Assembly: GCA_016190445.1 (NCBI GenBank)
Contig: JACPQL010000051.1
Coordinates: forward strand, 121,594 to 185,593
Reading direction: 5' to 3'
Source: Chloroflexota bacterium
GTDB lineage: Bacteria > Chloroflexota > Dehalococcoidia > Lucifugimonadales > JACPQL01
Length of the DNA: 64,000 nt
The notes below the pieces were generated by a model. The model had not been told where the DNA came from. It did no database searches and was given only the letters and a program-made list of their open reading frames with translations. Numbering within the stretch: the first letter of the stretch is position 1; the number at the start of each line of letters is the position of its first letter. This document shows positions 43,591-53,185 of this stretch, piece after piece. A program made the position numbers and the translations under genes.

Positions 43591-44442
43591 TCAGCCCTCC
43601 AGGTCCAGGCTGATGTCCAGGGCCCGCACCGAGTGGGTGAGAGCGCCCACCGATATGAGGTCCACGCCGGTCTCGGCCACGGCCCGCACCGTCTCCAACC
43701 TTACGCCACCGGAGGCCTCGGTGATGGCCCGGCCACGGCACATCTCCGCAGCCTGGCGCATCTCGGCCAGGCCCATGTTGTCCAGAAGCAGGATGTGGGC
43801 GCCAGCCTCCAGCGCCTCCTGCACCTGGTCCAGGCTCTCCACCTCCACCTCTACCTTCAGCGTGTGGGGGGCGTTCTGTATCGCCCTCTCCACCGCCTGG
43901 CGCAGGGACAACCCTGCGGCGGCAAGGGCCGCCAGGTGGTTGTCCTTCACCAGGATGCCGTCGGCCAGATTGAGGCGGTGGTTGTGGCCGCCGCCCATGC
44001 GGACGGCGTACTTGTCCAGGTGGCGGAAGCCGGGCAACGTCTTGCGAGTGTCCACAATCCGCGCTCGCAAGCCGTGCACCGCCATCACGTAGCGGGCCGT
44101 CTCCGTGGCTATGCCGCTGAGGCGCTGGAGAAAGTTGAGGGCGGTGCGCTCGGCGCGGAGTATGCCGTCCAGCCGCCCCCTGACCGTGGCCAGGGAGTCT
44201 CCAGGATGAATAGTGGCGCCGTCGGCGAGCAGGGCGTGGCACGAGAGGTTGGGGTCCACGCAGCGGAACACCTCCAGGCACACCTCAATGCCCGCCAGGA
44301 CGCCCTCCGCCTTGGACTTGATGGTGGCACTGCCTTGGACCGATGGAGGGACCAGGGCGGCCGTGGTGACATCGGCGATGGCCTGGTCCTCGGCCAGGGC
44401 CCGCTGGATGAGGTCACGGGTCTCCAGGCTGGTGTGCAGCAC
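43591..44442 (-). CDS. nadC: Quinolinate phosphoribosyltransferase (decarboxylating)
   Basis: 283 residues. N-terminal RALAEDQAIADVTTAALV, then ERTALNFLQRLSGIAT, ARIVDTRKTLPGFRHLDKYA and GGGHNHRLNLADGILVKDNH (split across), with EVEVESLDQVQEAL and LLDNMGLAEMRQA. It makes nicotinate mononucleotide from quinolinate and PRPP. nadA lies upstream across a 165-residue gene; nadB is not in view. Confidence 0.95.
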   Translation of the reverse strand: MLHTSLETRDLIQRALAEDQAIADVTTAALVPPSVQGSATIKSKAEGVLAGIEVCLEVFRCVDPNLSCHALLADGATIHPGDSLATVRGRLDGILRAERTALNFLQRLSGIATETARYVMAVHGLRARIVDTRKTLPGFRHLDKYAVRMGGGHNHRLNLADGILVKDNHLAALAAAGLSLRQAVERAIQNAPHTLKVEVEVESLDQVQEALEAGAHILLLDNMGLAEMRQAAEMCRGRAITEASGGVRLETVRAVAETGVDLISVGALTHSVRALDISLDLEG

Positions 44443-44447
44443 CGGAG

Positions 44448-44945
44448 TCAGCCTCCATCGCCATAGCGCCGGATCACCTCTTTGAGGGTGTTGGGCATGT
44501 AGATCCAGGGCTCGCTGGCGCCGGCGAAGAAGCCACTAATATCGGCCCGCTTCATGTAGAACCTGGCCTCTTCAAAATACGGGATTGTGAGCCTTCTGAC
44601 CAGCTCAGCCCACTCCCTCAGGTCCTTCACCCTTGGCCCGCCGTACTCCTTTTCGCGGTAAGGCCCGCCATCTACGAACACGAGGAGTTGAGGCATCGCC
44701 TTCTCACCCACGAACTCTGACAGGTATATATCGAGGGCACGCCTGCCACTGGGAGGGTTATCGTAGTGATAGCAACGGCCTCGCGGCTTCCTGGGCGAGT
44801 ACGGGGCATAGTGCACAATCTTGAACCCCTCTTGCCTGAACCCATCGGAGGGGTCTGCCAACCACTCGATCCACCCTTGCTCAGGGCGCTCGATGACCTC
44901 CCCGCAGAAGTCACAGACCCATTGTTCCAGCGGCTTCAGCTTCAT
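44448..44945 (-). CDS. Hypothetical protein with N-terminal CxxC knuckle
   Basis: 165 residues from the ATG at 44943-44945, with GGGGGAGGG just before it; upstream codons are noncoding. QWVCDFCGEVI resembles a zinc knuckle, followed by WIEWLADPSDGFRQEGFKIVHYAP, then CYHYDNPPSGRRALDIYL, and C-terminal PYFEEARFYMKRADISGFF. No named family recognised. It is between nadA and nadC on the same strand, so it may be co-transcribed with the NAD genes, but no link is known. Confidence 0.7.
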   Translation of the reverse strand: MKLKPLEQWVCDFCGEVIERPEQGWIEWLADPSDGFRQEGFKIVHYAPYSPRKPRGRCYHYDNPPSGRRALDIYLSEFVGEKAMPQLLVFVDGGPYREKEYGGPRVKDLREWAELVRRLTIPYFEEARFYMKRADISGFFAGASEPWIYMPNTLKEVIRRYGDGG

Positions 44946-45086
44946 ATCCCTCCCCCGTATTCCATCTTCAGCGCATGGACTCCAATGCCGTGCCCATACC
45001 CGTATTGCGGGATATGGGGGAGTACCCGGCAATCAGCAATCCAGACCCAGGAGCGAGTCGAAGGGCGCTGCATCCCAGCCGACCCG

Positions 45087-46289
45087 TCACGTCACCTGGA
45101 GCATCCGCTCCAGCGCCACGCGGGCGTAGCGGCGCGTCTCCGGGTCCACGGTGATGCGGTTCACCACCCGCCCCTCCAGCAGCTCCTCCAGCACCCAGGC
45201 CAAGTAGGCCGGATGGATGCGGTACATGGTGGAGCACGGGCACACCACCGGGTCCAGGCAGAAGATGGTCTTGTCCGGGTTCTCCCTGGCCAGGCGGTTC
45301 ACCAGGTTGATCTCGGTGCCGATGCCCCAGATGGAGCCGGGAGGTGCCTGGGATACGACCCGTACTATCTTCTCGGTGGAGCCGTTGTCATCGGCGGCCT
45401 GCACCACCTCCATGGTGCACTCCGGGTGGACTACGATGTGCACGCCAGGATGGCGCGCCCGCGCCTGCTGTATCTGCTGGACCCGGAACCTGGTGTGCAC
45501 CGAGCAGTGCCCCTGCCACAAGATGAGCCTGGCGCCGCGGATGCGCTCCGGGGTGAGGCCCCCCAGGGACTTGAAGGGGTTCCACACCACCATCTCCTCC
45601 AGGGGTATGCCCAGCTTCAGGCCCGTATTGCGCCCCAGGTGCTGGTCGGGGAAGAAGACGATGCGCCTCCCCCGCTGCAAGGCCCAGCGGAAGGCCGCCT
45701 CGGCGTTGGAGGAGGTGCAGACTATGCCTTCGTTGTGACCGCACATGGCCTTGACGGCGGCGGTGGAGTTCATATAGGTGATGGGTATCAGCCTCTCCTC
45801 CCCCACCACCTGGGAGAGGTCCTCCCAGCAGTCGTGCACATCGTCGCTGGGGGCCATGTCGGCCATGGAGCACCCCGCCGTAATGTTGGGCAGGATGACC
45901 TGCTGCTCCTCCCCGCTCAGGATGTCCGCCGTCTCCGCCATGAAGTGCACGCCGCAGAAGACGATGTACCTGGCCTCCCCACGCGAAGCAGCCTGCTGGG
46001 AGAGCTTGAAGGAATCGCCCCGGAAGTCAGCGAACTTGATGATCTCGTCCCGCTGGTAGTGGTGGCCCAGGATGACCAGGTCCGTGCCCAGCCGCGCCTT
46101 GGCAGCGGCGATGCGCTCGTCCAGCTCCTCGGCGCTCATGCGCATGTAGCTTCGGGGCAGCCGCTGCCAGCGAACGTTGGCGGACAGCTCCTCTTCCAAA
46201 GGTCTGGTCTGGAGAGAGTCCGGGGCGCAGAACTCCGACTGCTCCAGCTCAGTTATGGGTACTGTCGGGACACGAGTCCCAGTAGGCAT
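45087..46289 (-). CDS. nadA: Quinolinate synthase NadA
   Basis: 400 residues from the ATG at 46287-46289, with GGAGGAG upstream; an in-frame TTG lies six codons earlier. Condenses iminoaspartate and DHAP; needs a 4Fe-4S cluster bound by three Cys, seen in VFCGVHFMAETADIL, in the MCGHNEGIVCTSSNAE region and in DPVVCPCSTMYRIHP. The domain with ILGHHYQRDEIIKFAD is the first of the three repeats. Neighbours are nadC and miaB. Confidence 0.95.
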   Translation of the reverse strand: MPTGTRVPTVPITELEQSEFCAPDSLQTRPLEEELSANVRWQRLPRSYMRMSAEELDERIAAAKARLGTDLVILGHHYQRDEIIKFADFRGDSFKLSQQAASRGEARYIVFCGVHFMAETADILSGEEQQVILPNITAGCSMADMAPSDDVHDCWEDLSQVVGEERLIPITYMNSTAAVKAMCGHNEGIVCTSSNAEAAFRWALQRGRRIVFFPDQHLGRNTGLKLGIPLEEMVVWNPFKSLGGLTPERIRGARLILWQGHCSVHTRFRVQQIQQARARHPGVHIVVHPECTMEVVQAADDNGSTEKIVRVVSQAPPGSIWGIGTEINLVNRLARENPDKTIFCLDPVVCPCSTMYRIHPAYLAWVLEELLEGRVVNRITVDPETRRYARVALERMLQVT

Positions 46290-46308
46290 GTTGTCACGCT
46301 CCTCCAAA

Positions 46309-47613
46309 TCAGCGGGCCGCCACCACCGGCGTCCGGGCCTCCACCACCGAGCCCTGGAGCGACCAGGGCGACGTGTGCGTTATGCGCACCTGCACCACCT
46401 CCCCCACCAGGTCTCCCGGATGCTCGAAGAATACCAGCTTGTCGGTCGTAGTGCGACCCTGCCACTTACCCTGGCGGCGCCCCTCCACCAGCACCTCCAG
46501 TGTCCGCCCCAGGTGGGCGGCGTTCAGCTCCGAGGCGATCTGGGCCTGGAGCCCCTCGATGACGCAGAAGCGACGCTCCTTCTCCTCCAAGAGCACATCA
46601 TCCCCCATCTTGCGCCATGCGATGGTGCCCGGCCTGGGAGAGTACATGGCCACGTGCACCTTGTCAAAGCGGATGTCGCGCACCATCTCCACCGAGCGCT
46701 GGAACTGCTCCTCCGTCTCTCCAGGGAAGCCTACTATAAGGTCGGTGCTCAGCGCCACGCCAGGGATAGCGGCCCGTATCTTCTCCACCAACCTGCGGTA
46801 CTGGGCGCTAGTGTAGCCGCGACGCATGTTGGCCAGAACGGTGTCATCCCCCGCCTGGAAGGGCAGGTTGATGTGTGGGCACACCTTGGGCAACGCCGCC
46901 ACCGCCCGGATGATGCGGTCAGTCATGTCGTTGGGGTGAGAGGTGAGGAACCGGATGCGGGCCAGCCCCGCCACGGCGTGGATGGCCTCCAGCAGGTCCC
47001 CCAGGTCTGGCCGACCCGGCAGGTCGTGGCCGTAGGAGTCTATGTTCTGGCCCAGAAGTACCACCTCGTGCATGCCCCGCCGTGCCAGCACCTCACACTC
47101 TCTGACCACCTCCTCCACCGGGCGGCTGACCTCGCGGCCACGGCGGTAGGGGATGATGCAGAAAGTGCAGAACTTGTCGCACCCGTGCACCACCGGAACG
47201 TGGGTGACCACCTCTGGGCGGGCAGGCACCAGGGGACCAAGGCACCCATCCACCTCCATGCCCAGGCGCTGCCCCACCTGTCGCACCAGGGATTCCACCT
47301 GCTGGGGGCGCATGAAAACATCTACGTAGGGGAAGCGTCGCCTCAGCTCGTCGTGGCTGGGGCCCACCATGCACCCCATCAGGGCCAGGATGCGCTCCGG
47401 GTGCTGCTCCTTCAGGGGCTTCAGCGAGCTGAGCATCCCCACCACCCGGTCCTCGGCGTTCTGCCTGACCACGCAGCTATTCAGAACAACGATATCGGCT
47501 TCCCGGGGGCTCTCCACGCAGCGCAGCCCCAGTTGCTCCAGGGCCGCGCCCGTCCGCTCCGAGTCGGCCTTGTTCATCTGACAGCCGACGGTCCAGATAT
47601 AGAAACCCTTCAT
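46309..47613 (-). CDS. miaB: tRNA-2-methylthio-N6-dimethylallyladenosine synthase MiaB
   Basis: 434 residues. N-terminal MTTase domain with three cluster Cys (TVGCQMNKADSER, NSCVVRQNAEDRV, ALMGCMVG), radical SAM CDKFCTFCIIPYRRGREVSRP, and a C-terminal TRAM domain. It adds a methylthio group to i6A37 in tRNA. The sequence NSCVVRQNAED is the MiaB version rather than MtaB or RimO. GAGGAG precedes the ATG. It converges with no gene; nadA follows 19 bases later. Confidence 0.93.
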   Translation of the reverse strand: MKGFYIWTVGCQMNKADSERTGAALEQLGLRCVESPREADIVVLNSCVVRQNAEDRVVGMLSSLKPLKEQHPERILALMGCMVGPSHDELRRRFPYVDVFMRPQQVESLVRQVGQRLGMEVDGCLGPLVPARPEVVTHVPVVHGCDKFCTFCIIPYRRGREVSRPVEEVVRECEVLARRGMHEVVLLGQNIDSYGHDLPGRPDLGDLLEAIHAVAGLARIRFLTSHPNDMTDRIIRAVAALPKVCPHINLPFQAGDDTVLANMRRGYTSAQYRRLVEKIRAAIPGVALSTDLIVGFPGETEEQFQRSVEMVRDIRFDKVHVAMYSPRPGTIAWRKMGDDVLLEEKERRFCVIEGLQAQIASELNAAHLGRTLEVLVEGRRQGKWQGRTTTDKLVFFEHPGDLVGEVVQVRITHTSPWSLQGSVVEARTPVVAAR

Positions 47614-47654
47614 ACTCCTCCGGTTATCCGTGGGTGAACGCCTGCTCAGGGGAT

Positions 47655-47660
47655 ATTATA
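47655..47660 (-). promoter_or_regulatory. -10 box of the miaB promoter
   Basis: A perfect TATAAT on the minus strand, about 42 bases upstream of the miaB start. The -35 region 17 bases away is weak (CAGACT). Confidence 0.5.
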
Positions 47661-47798
47661 CACTGGGTCCAAGGGGTAGTCTGCCGCACACCGGAGAACG
47701 GGTGTGAGAAACCGTTGGGACTGGTCAAGACCGAGGGCAAACGGGCCCAGTGTCCCAGGAACGCCAGCGCCTGGTAGAATGTCAGCAGAGGAGCTACT

Positions 47799-48155
47799 GT
47801 GGGTACCTTCAGCCATCCCATAACCCTTCTGGATGCGTCAGGCCGCCACAGGGAGAGGGTGGAGGCCCTGGTGGATACTGGCGCCACCTTCAGCAGTTTC
47901 CCTACATCCTTGCTGGAGCGATTGGGGGTGAGGCCGATAGGCACCGTTCGTGTCCGTCTAGCCAGTGGCCAGGAGGAAGAGTGGCATCTGGGTGAGGTGC
48001 GGGCGGAGCTGGATGGGACACAGCGGCCCATCCTCTGCTTCTTCGGCCCCCCTGGCGCCCCAGCTTTGATAGGCGCCCATGCCCTGGAGGCGTTCCTACT
48101 GACGGTGGACCTCGTGGAGCAGCGACTGGTGCCCAAGGAGGCCTATCTGGCGTAA
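47799..48155 (+). CDS. Retropepsin-like aspartyl protease domain protein (118 aa)
   Basis: From a GTG with GAGGAG five bases upstream. Shows [13 protein letters not shown] with the catalytic DTG, then the flap-like region [13 protein letters not shown] and [16 protein letters not shown] with the fold's second half. Single-domain proteins of this size must dimerize to form an active site. It has no signal peptide. It is four bases upstream of uvrB and may be co-translated; a link to DNA repair is not known. Confidence 0.8.
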   Translation: MGTFSHPITLLDASGRHRERVEALVDTGATFSSFPTSLLERLGVRPIGTVRVRLASGQEEEWHLGEVRAELDGTQRPILCFFGPPGAPALIGAHALEAFLLTVDLVEQRLVPKEAYLA

Positions 48156-48159
48156 TGCC

Positions 48160-50196
48160 ATGACCACCACCACGGAGCAGCAGTTCCAGGTCGTATCCGA
48201 CTACCAGCCCACGGGCGACCAGCCCAAGGCCATTGAGGTGTTGGCCGATGGGGTGCGCCGTGGCCTCAGGCACCAGACGCTTCTGGGGGTGACGGGCAGC
48301 GGCAAGACCTACACCATGGCCAAGGTGGTGGAGCTGGTGCAAAAGCCCACACTGGTCATCGCCCACAACAAGACGCTGGCCGCCCAGCTCGCCAGCGAGT
48401 TCAGGGAGTTCTTCCCCCACAACGCGGTGGAGTACTTCGTCTCCTACTACGACTACTACCAGCCGGAGGCCTACGTCCCCCAGACGGACACCTACATTGA
48501 GAAGGACGCCGACATCAACGACGAGATAGACAAGCTGCGCCACGCCGCCACGCGGGCGCTGATGAGTCGGCGGGACGTGCTGATTGTAGCCTCGGTCTCC
48601 TGCATCTACGGCCTGGGCGAGCCTGCGGAGTACTACAGCTTCGTGGAGGTGATAAAGCGGGGCGAGTTCAAGCAGCGCCACCGCCTGGCACGACGACTGG
48701 TGGAGATGCAGTACGAGCGCAACGACCTGAACCCCGTCCGTGGGCGGTTCCGCATCCGGGGAGACACCCTGGAGATCATGCCCGCCTACGAGGCGCTGGC
48801 CCTGCGCATCGAGTTCTTCGGCGACCAGGTGGAGCGCATAACTGAGGTGGACCCCCTTACGGGGGAGCTACTGGCCGAACGGGAGCACGTGGAGATATAC
48901 CCGGCGCGCCACTTCGTCACCTCCCGGGAGAAGCTGGAGGCAGCGGTGGTGGACATTCAGGCGGAGCTGTTGGAGCGCCTGGCGGAGATGGAGGCCAAAG
49001 GGAAGCTGCTGGAGGCCCAGCGCCTGGAGCACCGCACCAAGTACGACCTGGAGATGCTCAGGGAGACGGGCTACTGCTCGGGGGTGGAGAACTACTCCCG
49101 TCATCTGGGCCGGCGTCCCGCGGGCAGCTCCCCATGGACGTTGCTGGACTACTTCCCCGATGACTTCCTGCTGTTCATAGACGAGTCCCACATGACCATA
49201 CCCCAGCTCAACGGCATGTACCATGGGGACATGTCGCGCAAAGGCACGCTGGTGGACTACGGCTTCCGCCTGCCCTCGGCGCTGGACAACCGCCCCCTGA
49301 GCTTCCAGGAGTTCGAGGCTCGCCTGAACCAGGTGGTCTACGTCTCGGCCACGCCGGGCCCCTACGAGCTACAGCGTAGCCAGCAGGTGGTGGAGCAGGT
49401 GATCCGCCCCACGGGCCTGCTGGACCCCACCATCGAGGTCAAGCCCACCCGGGGGCAGATTGACGACCTGCTGGAGCAGATACGGCGCCGGGTGGAGCGC
49501 GGAGAGAGGTGCCTGGTCACCACGCTCACCAAGCGCATGGCCGAGGAGCTGGCCGACTATCTGACCGAGATGGGGGTGAAGGTGCACCACCTGCACTCGG
49601 AGATAGAGACCCTGGAGCGTATCGAGATCCTCCGTGACCTGCGCTTGGGGGTGTATGATGTGGTGGTGGGGATCAACCTGCTGCGGGAGGGGCTGGACCT
49701 GCCAGAGGTGAGCCTGGTGGCCATCCTGGACGCCGACAAGGAGGGATACCTGCGCTCTACCTCCTCGCTGATCCAGACGTCGGGGCGCGCCGCCCGCCAC
49801 GTGGAAGGCCACGTCATCATGTACGCCGACACCATCACCGACTCTATGAGACACGCCCTAGAAGAGACCGACCGACGCCGTGAGATACAGCAGGCCCACA
49901 ACCTGGCCCACGGCATAACCCCTCAGGGGATCCGAAAGGCCATCCGGGACATCACCGACAGAGTGAAGCAGGTGGCAGAGAGCCCCGCACGGTACGAGGC
50001 GCGCCAGGCGATGCCCAGAGACGAGGTGGCGCGGCTGATCAAGGACCTGGAGTCCCAGATGAGGAAGGCCGCCCACGACCTGGAGTTCGAGAGGGCGGCG
50101 GTGCTCCGCGATGAGATCGTAGACCTGAAGCGGTTGCTGGCAGGCCAGGAGGCCATGGAGAGAGGGCTGGCAGGACGGCGGCCTGCCGAAAGGTGA
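48160..50196 (+). CDS. uvrB: Excinuclease ABC subunit B
   Basis: 678 residues. Walker [13 protein letters not shown], Walker B region [10 protein letters not shown], the beta-hairpin [20 protein letters not shown] (split across), helicase motifs [18 protein letters not shown] and QTSGRAARH, and a C-terminal UVR domain [19 protein letters not shown]. Part of nucleotide excision repair. The lipoprotein gene follows six bases after the stop. Complete and normal in length. Confidence 0.97.
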   Translation: MTTTTEQQFQVVSDYQPTGDQPKAIEVLADGVRRGLRHQTLLGVTGSGKTYTMAKVVELVQKPTLVIAHNKTLAAQLASEFREFFPHNAVEYFVSYYDYYQPEAYVPQTDTYIEKDADINDEIDKLRHAATRALMSRRDVLIVASVSCIYGLGEPAEYYSFVEVIKRGEFKQRHRLARRLVEMQYERNDLNPVRGRFRIRGDTLEIMPAYEALALRIEFFGDQVERITEVDPLTGELLAEREHVEIYPARHFVTSREKLEAAVVDIQAELLERLAEMEAKGKLLEAQRLEHRTKYDLEMLRETGYCSGVENYSRHLGRRPAGSSPWTLLDYFPDDFLLFIDESHMTIPQLNGMYHGDMSRKGTLVDYGFRLPSALDNRPLSFQEFEARLNQVVYVSATPGPYELQRSQQVVEQVIRPTGLLDPTIEVKPTRGQIDDLLEQIRRRVERGERCLVTTLTKRMAEELADYLTEMGVKVHHLHSEIETLERIEILRDLRLGVYDVVVGINLLREGLDLPEVSLVAILDADKEGYLRSTSSLIQTSGRAARHVEGHVIMYADTITDSMRHALEETDRRREIQQAHNLAHGITPQGIRKAIRDITDRVKQVAESPARYEARQAMPRDEVARLIKDLESQMRKAAHDLEFERAAVLRDEIVDLKRLLAGQEAMERGLAGRRPAER

Positions 50197-50202
50197 TACT
50201 AC

Positions 50203-51219
50203 ATGAACAAACACGGTAGCCCCTGGCGGCTGAGCGTCCTCCCTGTGGCGGCGCTGGCGCTGATTGTTATGATGGCTGCCACGGCGTGCGCTGAGCAGGC
50301 CCGCAGCGGCTCGCCCGCGTTGCCGCCCGGCTTCACCGACACTCCGCTGCCCCAGGTGGACGTTAATGGCTACGTTTACGTGGCCCAGGGCTCCCCTCTC
50401 CTGGTCTCCGCCCAGAGCTTCGGCAGCCAGGCGCCCCAGGAGAGCGACCGGGACCTGTCGGTAAAGGCGTCGCGCCTCATGGCATGGCTGGGGCCATCGG
50501 CGGACCTCTTCGGCGGGCGCGCCCAGTTTGCCACCTCGGATGACTCAGAGCTTGTCCTCAAAAGGCTGACCCAGGAAGGCGCCCAGGACCAAAGAGTCTG
50601 GGCCCAGCAGCAGGGCGACTCTGTCCTTCTGGTCAAGGGGGCCGGTGACTGGGCCACCTCCTTGAAGGAGGCGCTGCTCAACAACACCAACTCCACCCTC
50701 AAGGAGAAGTACCCGGAGGTGTGGGAGCTGATGGAGTTGCTCCCCGAGAACCCCCCCAACCCCCCGGTGGCGGCGGGGTTCCTGCGAGAGTTGCCAACGC
50801 TGGTGGAATCGCTGGCAGGCAACCGGGGGCTCGAAATACAAGGGCTTCAATCGGCCCTGAGCTTCGTGAAGGTGGAGAGCGCGGCCTTCGCCGCCTACTC
50901 ACAGCCGATGGAGACGCTACCCGCCGCTGAGCTTACTGCGGAGGAGTTGAAGCAAACGGGTGTGGGGGCGGTGATAGTGACCAAGGCTGGTTACCCGGGG
51001 TTTGTGGTCAACATGATGCTGGGCAGCTTTGCCAGCAGGGCGGGTCTGGAGGAGGTGAGCCTGGGGGAGGAGAAGGTGCGGTACCGCGTGCTGGATAACC
51101 GCCTCCACCTCATGGTGAGAAACTTCGGCTCTACCCTCTTCATCGTCGCAGCGCCGGACCGGGAGACTGCGGAGGCGTTGACGAAGGCTGTGCTCGCCCA
51201 GCAGGCCAAGGGGAAATAG
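50203..51219 (+). CDS. Predicted lipoprotein of unknown function
   Basis: 338 residues. Hydrophobic leader LSVLPVAALALIVMMA followed by AATACAE, a lipobox-like site with Cys at about residue 29. The mature protein is mixed alpha/beta with LFGGRAQFATSDDSEL and a C-terminal NFGSTLFIVAAPDRETAEAL. No family recognised. AAAGGTGAT precedes the ATG. It follows uvrB by six bases. Confidence 0.75.
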   Translation: MNKHGSPWRLSVLPVAALALIVMMAATACAEQARSGSPALPPGFTDTPLPQVDVNGYVYVAQGSPLLVSAQSFGSQAPQESDRDLSVKASRLMAWLGPSADLFGGRAQFATSDDSELVLKRLTQEGAQDQRVWAQQQGDSVLLVKGAGDWATSLKEALLNNTNSTLKEKYPEVWELMELLPENPPNPPVAAGFLRELPTLVESLAGNRGLEIQGLQSALSFVKVESAAFAAYSQPMETLPAAELTAEELKQTGVGAVIVTKAGYPGFVVNMMLGSFASRAGLEEVSLGEEKVRYRVLDNRLHLMVRNFGSTLFIVAAPDRETAEALTKAVLAQQAKGK

Positions 51220-51249
51220 TTGACCAACTTGGTCATCTTTGGCTACAAT
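51220..51249 (+). promoter_or_regulatory. Promoter of the MIP18-mrp operon
   Basis: TTGACC (51220-51225), 18-base spacer, TACAAT (51244-51249). The -35 box touches the end of the lipoprotein gene. Downstream at 51265-51280 is a CCCCGAC / GTCGGGG hairpin in the 5' leader. Confidence 0.6.
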
Positions 51250-51293
51250 CTAGGTTGAACGACGCCCCGACTTGTCGGGGTCGGAGGTGACGG

Positions 51294-51605
51294 ATGGCCG
51301 CGAAGACGATCACGAAGGAGCGCGTCCTGGAGGCCTTGAAGGACGTGTTTGACCCGGAGATCCCTATCAACATCGTGGACCTGGGCCTGATCTACGATGT
51401 CCAGGTCAACGAAGACAAAGTGTACGTCCAGATGACTCTCACAGCGCCAGGCTGTGGCATCGGGCCCTACATCGCCCAGCAGGCGCAGTGGGCTGTCTCT
51501 GAGCTGGAGGGGGTCACGGACGTGAACGTGGAGATGGTGTTTGACCCCCCCTGGAGCCCGGAACTGATCACCGAGGACGGAAAGAAGCTACTGGGGCTGG
51601 ACTAG
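51294..51605 (+). CDS. Iron-sulfur cluster assembly protein, MIP18/SufT (DUF59) family
   Basis: 103 residues. Family core VLEALKDVFDPEIPINIVDLGL, then VYVQMTLTAPGCGIGP and VNVEMVFDPPWSPELITEDGK with the conserved C in APGCG. These proteins help mature Fe-S proteins. GGAGGTGACGG precedes the ATG. The stop abuts the mrp start, so the two are a functional pair. Confidence 0.9.
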   Translation: MAAKTITKERVLEALKDVFDPEIPINIVDLGLIYDVQVNEDKVYVQMTLTAPGCGIGPYIAQQAQWAVSELEGVTDVNVEMVFDPPWSPELITEDGKKLLGLD

Positions 51606-52415
51606 ATGAACCCGCAACAGCAGGCCCGCCTGGAAGCGATAAAGCGCAACTGGCAGCAGAAGCGCGATATCAACACGCGGCTGGGCCAGATCAAGACCAA
51701 GCTGGCGGTGTACAGCGGCAAGGGAGGCGTGGGCAAGACCACCGTGGCGGTCAACCTGGCCGCCTACCTGGCCAGCCAGGGCCACCCGGTGGGGCTGCTG
51801 GACACCGACATTGACTGCCCCAACGTGACCAAGGCCCTCGGCGTGAAAGAGCGCCCCAATGTCCAGGACAACCGGCTGATCCCGCCGGAGAGCCACGGCG
51901 TGAAGGTGGTATCCATGGCCTTCTTCCAGGAGAACGAGGAGGAGGCCATCATCTGGCGCGGCCCCATGATCCACAACGCCATCAACCAGTTCCTCCAGAT
52001 CACCGACTGGGGCGACCTGGACTTCCTGGTGGTGGACCTCCCCCCCGGCACCTCTGACGCCCCTCTCACGGTGATGCAGGTGCTGCCCCTGGACGGCTTC
52101 GTGGTGGTGACCACGCCCCAGGAGCTTGCCGTCATGGACGCCAAGCGCTCCATCAACATGGTCCGCAAGATGAACATGAACGTGCTGGGGGTGGTGGAGA
52201 ACTTCTCCGGAGAGATGTTCGGCTCCGGCGCGGGGGAGAAGCTGGCCAAGGATCTGGGCCTGCCCTTCCTGGGAAAGGTGGCCATGCGCCGGGACTACCT
52301 GGGCAGCTCGCAACCCACGGTGCTGAAGAGCGCCGAGGTGCGCAAGGAGTACGACCACATCTTCCAGGGCATCACAGCCAGCCTGGAGGCCCTGGGGAAG
52401 AGCGTGGCCCGGTAG
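51606..52415 (+). CDS. mrp: Mrp/ApbC/NBP35-type ATPase for Fe-S cluster assembly
   Basis: 269 residues. Deviant Walker A YSGKGGVGKTT, then DTDIDCPNVTKALG, VVDLPPGTSDAPLTV and TPQELAVMDAKR. It carries and transfers Fe-S clusters. An N-terminal helix (NPQQQARLEAIKRN) precedes the ATPase. The C-x2-C pair usual at the C-terminus is not seen (the region after GEMFGSGAGEK is cysteine-free), so it may bind clusters with other residues or with the DUF59 partner. Directly after the MIP18-family gene. Confidence 0.92.
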   Translation: MNPQQQARLEAIKRNWQQKRDINTRLGQIKTKLAVYSGKGGVGKTTVAVNLAAYLASQGHPVGLLDTDIDCPNVTKALGVKERPNVQDNRLIPPESHGVKVVSMAFFQENEEEAIIWRGPMIHNAINQFLQITDWGDLDFLVVDLPPGTSDAPLTVMQVLPLDGFVVVTTPQELAVMDAKRSINMVRKMNMNVLGVVENFSGEMFGSGAGEKLAKDLGLPFLGKVAMRRDYLGSSQPTVLKSAEVRKEYDHIFQGITASLEALGKSVAR

Positions 52416-52452
52416 CTGGCCGCCACCCCACTACGAGGCGCCCCCAGTTCGC

Positions 52453-52690
52453 TCGCCCTTCCACAGGTTCATCCTTCGACAAGATCGGGATGATCGGATA
52501 TTCCCCTTAGCTCATGGTGGGTGTGCCAAAGGATGAGCGCCAACACCCATGAGAGTCATTGTTATGAAAATGTTGGGGCATGTCCTCTTCCTCCCCCGCT
52601 TGCGGGGGAGGATGGAGGTGGGGGTCGCCCTCATCCCAACCTTCCCCCTTGTGGGGGAAGGGACTAATATGTCACAGCCTCTCAGGATGA
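52453..52690. repeat. Repeat-rich stretch without genes (family 1 and 2 copies)
   Basis: 52453-52560 holds degraded family-1 hairpins (CTTCCACAGG, CCTTCGACAAG, CTCATGGTGGGTGT / AACACCCATGAG arms). 52590-52620 has a CTCCCCCGC / GCGGGGGAG hairpin and 52634-52680 is family 2 in reverse. The whole gap 52416-52927 has no convincing gene. Near 52770-52790 is TTCGAATCCCCTC, a tRNA 3'-like fragment. Confidence 0.7.
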
Positions 52691-52927
52691 GCGGATTTCC
52701 CCTCAGCTTATGATGAACATGGGGAACCGGAAAGCCGACAATACCTGTTGGCGACAAGCAAACAGTGGTTCGAATCCCCTCTGGTGGGGCTCAGCGGACA
52801 GTACTCGAACTTCCTGCGGCCTGACTTGGTGCCCAGGCTGAGGCAACTGTTCGTCTGAGTGATTGTCATGCCACCGGCCTCTTGACAATTTGTTCCCTGG
52901 GGAATAAACTCGGCCTCGGGTGGGGCC

Positions 52928-53185
52928 ATGAACAGTGAGACCGAGTACATGACCACTTCCGAGGCTTCAGAAACCCTCGGATATACGATACAGCACACCC
53001 GGCGTTTGGTGCGAGAAGGTCGGCTACAAGGCGCCAAGATGGGGCGAGATTGGTTGATCCTTCGAGAGTCCGTAGCTGTGTACGTGACCCACAGTAACAC
53101 CTCGCCACTTATTCCCACAGAGAAGAGGGGCCGTCCCCGCAGCGGAGGCCAAGAAATCGAGAGGCAGGAAGAGGCCAAAAGATGA
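52928..53185 (+). CDS. Excisionase-type helix-turn-helix protein (85 aa)
   Basis: MTTSEASETLGYTIQHTRRL and VREGRLQGAKMGRDWLILRESV form a MerR/excisionase-like winged helix (HTH_17). The Arg-rich tail (RGRPRSGGQEIERQ) is basic. Its stop overlaps the methyltransferase start by four bases (ATGA), so it is the upstream gene of the cassette and could be its control protein. It lies right after the repeat-rich gap. Confidence 0.85.
   Translation: MNSETEYMTTSEASETLGYTIQHTRRLVREGRLQGAKMGRDWLILRESVAVYVTHSNTSPLIPTEKRGRPRSGGQEIERQEEAKR

Noticed and set aside
43556..44281. Long minus-strand frame across nadC
   Set aside because: It is out of frame with nadC and is Gly/Arg/Pro-rich noise; only its last 72 codons lie outside nadC and are kept as a candidate gene.
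52760..52800. tRNA 3'-end fragment TTCGAATCCCCTC before the restriction cassette
   Set aside because: Too short and the stem does not pair fully; noted only as a possible attachment remnant.
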